Positions 1 to 4,414 of a DNA stretch of 5,292 nt are shown piece after piece. The translations under genes were made by a program, and so were the position numbers. The DNA is from Candidatus Sediminicultor tertius. GTDB lineage: Bacteria; Atribacterota; Phoenicimicrobiia; Phoenicimicrobiales; Phoenicimicrobiaceae. The notes under the pieces were generated by a model that saw only the letters and a program-made list of their open reading frames with translations, made no database searches and had not been told where the DNA came from. Position 1 is the stretch's first letter. Each line of letters opens with the position of its first letter. The stretch is from the NCBI GenBank assembly GCA_003527405.1, contig DPXH01000119.1, positions 1 to 5,292 of the forward strand, read 5' to 3'.

Positions 1-763
1 TAAGAAGCTTGATCAACATCAAGGCATTTTTAACTGCCTTACCTTTATAATGGTTGTTCATAAAAATATATTGGTCGGTGGTCTTTTCGGCAATCTTTTT
101 TATTTTAGGTATCCATTCTTTTAATTCTTCTTCGCTATAAAGATAATCATATCTCTGATAAGCTTTTTCGTGTTCCCACCAATTAGCTTTATTTCGACCG
201 TGAAATCTAATATAGCCCAGGTTAGAAGTAGCTTCAGCTATGGGCGGGATTAAACCTTTGAGTTGGGGTTGGTCTACACAGCAAAAACCTATATCGTTGT
301 TTTTTAAAATTCTGAATATTTCGTTATTTATCCAGTAAGAATTTCTAAATTCTACCACCAGGGGTATATCCTCCATTCTTTCTTTGAAGCGGAGAAGGTA
401 ATCCCGATTAGAGGGAGTATTGTAAAAAGAATAGGGGAACTGAGCTAACACGCAGGCGAATTTACCCGCCTCCATCAAGGGCTTTATGGATTCTTTAAAA
501 TCTTTAAAAATAGCGGGATTTTCTTCTCGGCTATGAGTCATTTCTTGATTGGCTTTTACTGCAAATTTAAAATCAGCAGGAACCTTTTGCTGCAAATAAT
601 AAAAAGATGCCGGATGAGGTATGCGGTAATAGGTAGAATTAATTTCAGAGACCTTAAACTTTTGGGCATATAGTTTAAGCATCTCCTTTTTATCAGTATT
701 TTCGGGATAAAAGGTTCCTATCCAATCTTTATAACTATAACCAGAAGTACCGATATATAGCAT
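1..763 (-). CDS. DUF72 (YecE-like) domain protein, 3' end outside window
   Basis: The reading frame is open from an ATG at 763 to the left edge, giving 254 residues without a stop. The DUF72 family is about 240-280 residues, so only the last few are missing. It begins MLYIGTSGYSYKDW and carries the family's conserved blocks in order: EINSTYY near residue 40, DFKFAVKAN near 67, LAQFP near 110, VVEFRNSYW near 138, YIRFHGRN near 190, and FNNHYKGKAVKNA near 234-246. DUF72 proteins are predicted soluble TIM-barrel proteins of unproven biochemical role, and no signal peptide or membrane segment is seen. The start lies 5 bp beyond the lexA stop. Its GGAGGA ribosome site (778-783) lies inside the lexA 3' end, so the two are almost certainly co-transcribed. 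Family assignment is firm; function is unknown. Confidence 0.93.
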   Translation of the reverse strand, partial: MLYIGTSGYSYKDWIGTFYPENTDKKEMLKLYAQKFKVSEINSTYYRIPHPASFYYLQQKVPADFKFAVKANQEMTHSREENPAIFKDFKESIKPLMEAGKFACVLAQFPYSFYNTPSNRDYLLRFKERMEDIPLVVEFRNSYWINNEIFRILKNNDIGFCCVDQPQLKGLIPPIAEATSNLGYIRFHGRNKANWWEHEKAYQRYDYLYSEEELKEWIPKIKKIAEKTTDQYIFMNNHYKGKAVKNALMLIKLL

Positions 764-768
764 ATTTG

Positions 769-1380
769 CTATTTTTTTCCTCCGTTAAATCGTCTTAAAA
801 TTCCGATAACCTTACCCAGGATAATCGCATCTTTGGTGTTTATGGGTTTGTAACGAGGGTTGGAAGGCTGCAGGGTAATCTGGTCATCTTTTTTATATAA
901 TCTTTTTACTGTGACTTCTTCCTGATTTAGGAGAGCGATGACAATATCTCCGTTGTCAGCATCCTGCTGGGGCTTAACCATGACATAATCTCCATCAAGT
1001 ATATGGTCTCCGATCATGCTATCGCCTTCAACTTTTACCATAAAGCTTTCTTCGCTACCGGAAAGCTGTTCCGGTATAGGTATAACTTCGGTGATATCTT
1101 TTAATGCCCACAGAGGTTCTCCTGCAGCTACGCTCCCTACTACAGGCACGTTATCAGCCCGGGGTATAATTCTAATGGCTCGGGATCTCTCCTTCTCCCG
1201 AAGGATATAACCTTTCTTTTCCAGGATGGTAAGATATTTATGGGCAGTAGCAGAGGAAGTTACTCCTACGGCTTTGCAGATTTCCCGAACAGTAGGCGGA
1301 TAACCGTTTTCTCTGATTTTTTCTTGAATCAACTGGAGAGTCTTTTTATGATTTAGGTCAAGGGAATCTTTTTTAAACAT
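769..1380 (-). CDS. lexA: LexA SOS-response repressor / self-cleaving protease
   Basis: This 203-residue protein has the normal LexA length and architecture. Residues 1-65 form the winged-helix DNA-binding domain (PPTVREICKAVGVTSSATAH, wing near EKKGYILREKE). Residues 78-203 form the S24 peptidase/dimerisation domain. The Ala86-Gly87 self-cleavage site sits in VVGSVAAGEP. The catalytic Ser121 is in EGDSMIGD and the general-base Lys159 is in VTVKRLY, so all residues for RecA-stimulated autoproteolysis are present. LexA represses DNA-repair genes until RecA filaments trigger its cleavage. The ATG at 1380 is preceded by AGGAG (1390-1394) with 9-nt spacing. The promoter at 1458-1487 contains an SOS-box palindrome, which implies autorepression. 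A DUF72 gene follows 5 bp downstream. Identity is very secure. Confidence 0.98.
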   Translation of the reverse strand: MFKKDSLDLNHKKTLQLIQEKIRENGYPPTVREICKAVGVTSSATAHKYLTILEKKGYILREKERSRAIRIIPRADNVPVVGSVAAGEPLWALKDITEVIPIPEQLSGSEESFMVKVEGDSMIGDHILDGDYVMVKPQQDADNGDIVIALLNQEEVTVKRLYKKDDQITLQPSNPRYKPINTKDAIILGKVIGILRRFNGGKK

Positions 1381-1457
1381 ATTTTCAGTCTCCTTTAAAA
1401 ATTTAAATAATAGTTTGCTATAATTATTATGTATGCACCACTTATCATTTTGATTAA

Positions 1458-1487
1458 ATTATAATATAAACGTATGTTTATTGTCAA
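1458..1487 (-). promoter_or_regulatory. lexA sigma-70 promoter
   Basis: Read on the minus strand, a perfect -35 TTGACA (1482-1487) is followed by an 18-nt spacer and a perfect -10 TATAAT (1458-1463). Transcription would start near 1451, giving an untranslated leader of about 70 nt before the lexA ATG at 1380. It should also drive the downstream DUF72 gene. Confidence 0.85.
1466..1481 (-). promoter_or_regulatory. SOS box / LexA operator in the lexA promoter spacer
   Basis: The 16-bp sequence ATAAACATACGTTTAT (minus strand) is a palindrome except at its central bases. It matches the inner core AAC-N4-GTT of the Gram-positive SOS box (CGAACRNRYGTTYG type), but with T/A instead of C/G at the outer positions. 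It fills the spacer between -35 and -10, so bound LexA would block RNA polymerase directly. Operator identity is inferred from motif and position. Confidence 0.8.
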
Positions 1488-1530
1488 GTTTTTATGGTAA
1501 AATTTTTAGTCGGGTTTCGAAACTTAATTC

Positions 1531-1559
1531 TTGACAATTATAGGTACGTATGATAGATT
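1531..1559 (+). promoter_or_regulatory. Candidate plus-strand promoter
   Basis: A perfect -35 TTGACA (1531-1536) is followed after 17 nt by TAGATT (1554-1559), a 4/6 match to the -10 consensus. If used, it would start a transcript with a leader of about 400 nt through the repeat element into the Trx-CcdA gene, or an untranslated RNA. The weak -10 makes this tentative. Confidence 0.3.
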
Positions 1560-1722
1560 TATCATGTTAAATCTTAATCGTATATTTTTCTTTCTTAACT
1601 CGATGTTGTTTTGTTAGTGTAAACTTTGGTGGGGTAGTTGGAGTGAAGTAAGTAAATTTTGAAATTTTTTTGTTGTATTGTATACTATAATTTGCAAAGC
1701 AAAAAATAAATAAAATAGCAAG

Positions 1723-1862
1723 GTAGGGACACGATACATCGTGCCCGTAGGAACCATAAGAATAAAAGAGGATAAGATAAATTCCCATTCCCCGATCAGG
1801 TCGAGGATAGATTTCATGGGAATGACAGATACATGGAAGGGCACAATTCATTATGCCCCTAC
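1723..1862. repeat. About 140-bp palindrome-bounded intergenic element
   Basis: The left end (1723-1746) is GTAGGGACACGAT followed by ACATCGTGCCC, an imperfect hairpin with stem CACGA/TCGTG extended by GGG/CCC. The right end (1839-1862) is a related hairpin in the opposite orientation: on the minus strand it reads GTAGGGGCATAATG and ends GTGCCC. Between them an exact 8-bp inverted repeat ATTCCCAT/ATGGGAAT (1781-1788 and 1816-1823) encloses a 27-nt loop. The arrangement resembles a REP/MITE-type non-coding element. No transposase or clear target-site duplication is visible. Confidence 0.5.
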
Positions 1863-1907
1863 AACCCGATTATAACCAATAAATCCAAAATTATTATAAA
1901 ATTATTT

Positions 1908-1934
1908 ACAGTACACTGCGTGTATGCTTACTGT
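1908..1934. promoter_or_regulatory. Nested inverted repeat upstream of Trx-CcdA gene (possible operator)
   Basis: Outer arms ACAGTA (1908-1913) and TACTGT (1929-1934) are exact complements and enclose a second exact inverted repeat TACAC-TGC-GTGTA (1912-1924). It ends 13 bp before a candidate -10, a typical position for a repressor or activator site. No known regulator motif is recognised. Confidence 0.35.
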
Positions 1935-1943
1935 TAATTATTT

Positions 1944-1952
1944 TGATATAAT
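1944..1952 (+). promoter_or_regulatory. Candidate extended -10 promoter of the Trx-CcdA gene
   Basis: TGA followed by TATAAT (1947-1952) is a perfect extended -10, though no good -35 lies at the right distance. Transcription would start near 1959, only about 11 nt before the GTG start, so the ribosome site at 1955-1962 would be partly lost from the mRNA. It is therefore either a promoter serving the ATG at 1985 or a chance match in AT-rich DNA. Confidence 0.35.
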
Positions 1953-1969
1953 CGAAAGGAAGAATTATA

Positions 1970-3226
1970 GTGAGAGTTAAATCAATGAACAAAAAATTAA
2001 ACAATATAAACCTAAAAAAGTTTTATTCGATTTTAACTTTTATTTTGCTTTCATTATTTTTCGTGGTTTTTGTTAGTCAATTTTCTTCTCTTTATGTAAT
2101 TAATTCTTTTGCCGCCAGCGCTCCTAGTTCGGTTAATTATCCGGTTTATTTAGCCTATTTTTACGAACCGGGGTGCCATGATTGTGATAAAGCCAAGATT
2201 GTATTACAGGATATTTCCGCGAAGTATCCTGATAATATAATTTTAAAAAGTTTCGATATCTCTTTGTCTGAGAATGTAGAATTAGCTGAAGCATTAGGCG
2301 AATTAAACCAGATGCCCGAAGAGGAAAGGCTTTTGGTTCCGGTTATATTTTTGGGAGATGACTACCTTTTTAGAAGCGATATCACCTTTGATAATTTGGA
2401 CGAATTAATCCAAAAATATTTAACCACAGAAACTATCGCCCCCTGGGAAAAGGTTAAGGAAAAAGACCTTACTGCTCAAGAAAGATTGATAGCTCGATTT
2501 CAGTCCTTCGGTCTGGCTGCAGTAGCAGTGAGTGGCTTGATTGATGGTATAAATCCCTGTGCCTTTGCCTCCATCATCTTCTTTATTTCTTATCTTACCC
2601 TGATCAACCGAAAAGGAAGGGAAATTGTCTGGGTAGGGGGAATGTTTACTCTATCCGTCTTTTTGACCTATTTCTTGATCGGAACCGGGGCATTAAAGAT
2701 GATTACTTCTTTATCCTTTTTACCCTTAGTCCGAAAGATATTCGTTCTGGTTACCGCTTCCCTTGCCTTAATTTTAGGAGTGGTCAGTTTATATGACTAT
2801 CTCCAATTCAAGAAAAAAGGGACTACTAAAGATGCCAAGCTCCAATTGCCCTCATTTTTGAAGAATTTGATTCATTCTGCTATCCGTAAGAATGTAAGAC
2901 TGAGTAATTATATCTTAATGGCTGCAGTAACCGGTTTTATAGTTTCTCTTTTGGAGTTAGCCTGTACAGGTCAGATCTATCTTCCTACCATCATGTTTAT
3001 CAGCACTATTCCTAATTTAAAGGTTAATGCTTTAGTTTATCTCTTGTTCTATAATCTGATGTTTGTAGTGCCTCTAGTCCTGGTCTTTTCTTTTACCTAC
3101 TGGGGAACAACTTCGGCACAGTGGGCGGCACTTACTAATAAGAATTTTGGGAAGATCAAGATAGCGATGGCTTTGTTGTTTTTCGGATTAGCCGGGCTGC
3201 TGTTCTACAGCGGAATATTTTACTAA
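1970..3226 (+). CDS. Thioredoxin-like domain fused to CcdA/DsbD-type membrane thiol-electron carrier
   Basis: The 418-residue protein has an N-terminal signal peptide or anchor (about 18-48, ending SFAASA). An extracytoplasmic thioredoxin-like domain follows (about 57-150) with FYEPGCHDC, active-site Cys69/Cys72, and a probable cis-Pro in LLVPVIFLG (Pro124). The membrane domain has about six helices (roughly 183-212, 216-240, 254-276, 311-338, 350-376, 395-416). Its first helix carries GINPCAFA (Cys197) and its fourth ELACTGQIY (Cys332), the paired cysteines expected of the CcdA/DsbD family, which pass electrons from cytoplasmic thioredoxin across the membrane. These four are the only cysteines. 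GTG at 1970 is preceded by AAAGGAAG at good spacing; ATG at 1985 is an alternative. Two thioredoxin-fold genes follow, suggesting it supplies them with reducing power. The fold call is strong; the exact substrates are unknown. Confidence 0.88.
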   Translation: MRVKSMNKKLNNINLKKFYSILTFILLSLFFVVFVSQFSSLYVINSFAASAPSSVNYPVYLAYFYEPGCHDCDKAKIVLQDISAKYPDNIILKSFDISLSENVELAEALGELNQMPEEERLLVPVIFLGDDYLFRSDITFDNLDELIQKYLTTETIAPWEKVKEKDLTAQERLIARFQSFGLAAVAVSGLIDGINPCAFASIIFFISYLTLINRKGREIVWVGGMFTLSVFLTYFLIGTGALKMITSLSFLPLVRKIFVLVTASLALILGVVSLYDYLQFKKKGTTKDAKLQLPSFLKNLIHSAIRKNVRLSNYILMAAVTGFIVSLLELACTGQIYLPTIMFISTIPNLKVNALVYLLFYNLMFVVPLVLVFSFTYWGTTSAQWAALTNKNFGKIKIAMALLFFGLAGLLFYSGIFY

Positions 3227-3273
3227 AAAACTGTGAACTTGTAACTTGTATTTAATATTAAGGTATTATTAAA

Positions 3274-3294
3274 TAGACAGGCGGGCCTGTCCTA
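3274..3294. repeat. GC-rich palindrome / hairpin
   Basis: GACAGGC (3276-3282) and GCCTGTC (3285-3291) are exact inverted copies separated by GG, flanked by TA...CTA that can extend the stem around a bulged C. It lies 48 bp after the Trx-CcdA stop. No T-run follows on either strand, so it is a palindromic repeat rather than a clear rho-independent terminator, although an RNA-stabilising 3' hairpin is possible. Confidence 0.55.
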
Positions 3295-3382
3295 CTTGAC
3301 GACGACGGGATAACTGGTAAGCTGAGTTAATTAGTAATGAGGAATGTGTGACAAATTTCGAGGTGTGGGTTTATAAGATAGA

Positions 3383-3417
3383 AGTCAGGAGTCAGTAGCC
3401 AGAATCCAGAATAAGAT
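3383..3417. repeat. Degenerate 7-bp tandem array (AGTCAGG type)
   Basis: Five consecutive heptamers read AGTCAGG, AGTCAGT, AGCCAGA, ATCCAGA, ATAAGAT, with similarity fading to the right. The period is exactly 7 bp. No coding frame crosses it. Confidence 0.65.
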
Positions 3418-3460
3418 AGTGATAGGATTAAGTATATAGTAATAGTAAATTACATAACAA

Positions 3461-3518
3461 AAAAAATAAGAGAGAAAAAAGTAGGGGCTTATTGCATACA
3501 CCCTGATAGCGGATAAAA
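3461..3518 (+). repeat. Dispersed direct repeat, copy 1 (58 bp)
   Basis: An A-rich segment AATAAGAGAGAAAAAA leads into GTAGGGGCTTATTGCATAC, then ACCCTGATAGC and GGATAAAA. The sequence recurs at 5229-5288 in the same orientation with four substitutions and one 2-nt indel. The core is a weakened palindrome of the GTAGGGGC...GCCC family also seen at 1723-1746 and 1839-1862. Confidence 0.85.
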
Positions 3519-3538
3519 AGAATATTTTTCTACGAAAA

Positions 3539-3559
3539 AGTTTTAAGTTTTTAGCTTAG
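3539..3559. repeat. Degenerate 7-bp tandem array (AGTTTTA type)
   Basis: Three consecutive heptamers read AGTTTTA, AGTTTTT, AGCTTAG. It is short and AT-rich, so chance is possible, but it keeps the 7-bp period of neighbouring tracts. Confidence 0.4.
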
Positions 3560-3560
3560 C

Positions 3561-3600
3561 CCGGGATTGCCACGCTCAATTCGTTCGCTCGAAATAACAG
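3561..3600. repeat. Degenerate palindromic interspersed repeat (GATTGCCACGCTC type)
   Basis: The sequence CCGGGATTGCCACGCTC continues to TTCGTTCGCTCG and AAATAACAG. Its reverse complement resembles the TGTCATTGCGAGCGAAGC...GCAATC palindromes that I recall as common intergenic repeats in several bacterial groups. This copy is degraded in its right arm. Recognition rests on recalled motif similarity, not a search. Confidence 0.45.
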
Positions 3601-3605
3601 AAATC

Positions 3606-3682
3606 TTAGTAAACTGATAACTGGTTTTCTTGACGCGATACTCGATACGCGATACGATTATACTAATGACTAATCTAATTGA
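3606..3682. repeat. 7-bp-period tracts (ACTGATA, CGATACG and ACTAATG types)
   Basis: From 3606 the sequence reads TTAGTAA, ACTGATA, ACTGGTT. From 3636 it reads CGATACT, CGATACG, CGATACG, ATTATAC. From 3662 it reads ACTAATG, ACTAATC, TAATTGA. The three CGATACG-like units are near-identical; the others are looser. The tract lies just upstream of the TlpA-like gene and makes up most of a spurious N-terminal extension of that gene's frame. Confidence 0.65.
3630..3658 (+). promoter_or_regulatory. Candidate promoter of the TlpA-like gene, inside the heptamer tract
   Basis: TTGACG (3630-3635) is a 5/6 match to the -35. It is followed after exactly 17 nt by TACGAT (3653-3658), a 4/6 match to the -10. 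The spacer and -10 are formed by the CGATACG heptamers. A transcript would start near 3665 and leave a leader of about 70 nt before the ATG at 3735. Tentative. Confidence 0.35.
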
Positions 3683-3734
3683 AGAATTGGCGAATTGGTC
3701 AACTAGAGAATTTACAAAAAAGAGGTGTTTTAAA

Positions 3735-4367
3735 ATGATTTTTTGGTTAAGGAATAAAAAGAATAATCTTTTAACCATTCTATTAATAATTGCTTTTTTG
3801 GTTTCTTTTTACTCGTCTGCCTTTTCTTCATCTTTTAAAAAAGGTTTCCCAGCTCCCAATTTTATCCTCAAGACTATAGATGGAGAAACCTTTAATTTGG
3901 AAGATTACAAAGAAAAACAAAAACTTCTTATCCTTTACTTTTGCAATAATGAGAGCGAGGATTCAATATGCGGTATAGAAGAGCTGACCGAGTATTTTGA
4001 ACAGCATATCATTGAAGAAAAATACCAGGTGATTATGATAAATTCCCGTAAAGACCTGAAAGAAGAAGATATAGCGCAGATTAAAGAGTTTTGGACCAGT
4101 AAAAAAATACCTTTCATCATACTACTAGACAGCCAGGAAGAAGTAAGTAATCTTTACAAAATTGAAGTTTTACCTACCACTATTTTTTTGGCTAATAATC
4201 TAGTAGTAAAAAGAGTCTACCCTGGACTAATCTCCAAACAACAAAATTTAATGTTCCAATACATTAGTTATTTCTTGGGAGCTGAAGAAAAAGGGGTTCC
4301 CAAGAAAGATAAAAAAGAGGATGATGGTTGTGATGATGGAACTTGTGATCCTCCGCCCGGGCATTAA
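3735..4367 (+). CDS. Membrane-anchored TlpA/AhpC-like thioredoxin-fold protein with altered active site
   Basis: The 210-residue protein starts at ATG 3735, 7 nt after AGAGGTG (3721-3727). The frame is open to a TTG at 3630, but that extension is translated repeat DNA and lacks a ribosome site. Residues 11-29 are a hydrophobic anchor or signal peptide. PAPNFILKTIDGETFNLEDY (39-58) is the typical TlpA/AhpC-TSA entry strand, and EVLPTTIFL (144-152) supplies the cis-Pro (Pro147). Where relatives have WCxxC, this protein has FCNNESEDSIC: the second cysteine (Cys79) is kept, the first position is Asp76, and another cysteine lies at 70. A charged tail holds CDDGTC (199-204) and ends PPPGH. Cys70, 79, 199 and 204 are its only cysteines. 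An extracytoplasmic thiol or metal-related role is likely, but classical disulfide reductase activity is uncertain. It is followed by a lipoprotein gene 47 bp downstream. Confidence 0.82.
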   Translation: MIFWLRNKKNNLLTILLIIAFLVSFYSSAFSSSFKKGFPAPNFILKTIDGETFNLEDYKEKQKLLILYFCNNESEDSICGIEELTEYFEQHIIEEKYQVIMINSRKDLKEEDIAQIKEFWTSKKIPFIILLDSQEEVSNLYKIEVLPTTIFLANNLVVKRVYPGLISKQQNLMFQYISYFLGAEEKGVPKKDKKEDDGCDDGTCDPPPGH

Positions 4368-4414
4368 AATAATCGAAAAAAAATTCTTTAACCGGGAGGA
4401 GAATAATAAATAAT

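Larger units (their letters stand above)
1381..1969. other. Divergent intergenic region between lexA and the Trx-CcdA gene
   Basis: This 589-bp region lies between divergently transcribed genes. It holds the lexA promoter and SOS box (1458-1487), a small palindrome GTTTCGAAAC (1515-1524), a plus-strand promoter-like sequence (1531-1559), an AT-rich stretch without recognisable content (about 1565-1720), a palindrome-bounded element (1723-1862) and a nested inverted repeat (1908-1934). Minus-strand open frames at 1567-1851 have no ribosome site, run through the repeat element and resemble no family I know, so I regard the region as non-coding. Confidence 0.75.
3227..3734. other. Repeat-rich intergenic region between redox genes
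   Basis: This 508-bp region contains no credible gene. From left to right it holds an AACTTGT doublet (3236-3249), a GC-rich hairpin (3274-3294), weak 7-bp-period sequence (3309-3343), an AGTCAGG-type array (3383-3417), a 58-bp dispersed repeat (3461-3518), an AGTTTTA-type array (3539-3559), a GATTGCCACGCTC-type palindromic repeat (3561-3600), and CGATACG/ACTAATG-type arrays (3606-3682). A GAATTGGC/GAATTGGT 8-bp doublet follows (3684-3699), then the ribosome site of the next gene. The opposite-strand frame at 3551-3778 overlaps these repeats and the next gene and lacks gene signals. Confidence 0.75.

Noticed and set aside
1016..1210. Plus-strand 64-codon open frame within lexA
   Set aside because: Shadow of a very well supported lexA on the other strand.
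1531..1556. Second SOS box sharing ACGTATG with the lexA operator
   Set aside because: It lacks the inverted AAC/GTT half-sites; only the central 7 bases match.
1567..1851. Overlapping minus-strand open frames of 94 and 76 codons
   Set aside because: They run through the palindrome-bounded element, have no clear ribosome site, overlap each other in two frames and show no family resemblance.
3276..3291. Rho-independent terminator after the Trx-CcdA gene
   Set aside because: The GC-rich hairpin is good but no T-run follows on either strand.
3525..3539. TTTTTC-TAC-GAAAAA hairpin as a terminator
   Set aside because: The stem is almost all A-T with only one G-C pair, so it is too weak and likely a by-product of base composition.
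3383..3682. Possible CRISPR array or iteron origin from the short tandem repeats
   Set aside because: Units are 7 bp without spacers, differ between tracts, and no cas or replication gene is present.
3551..3778. Minus-strand 75-codon open frame
   Set aside because: It crosses the repeat tracts and the 5' end of the TlpA-like gene on the opposite strand, and has no gene signals.
3935..4120. Minus-strand 61-codon open frame within the TlpA-like gene
   Set aside because: Shadow of the plus-strand gene; no ribosome site or recognisable domain.
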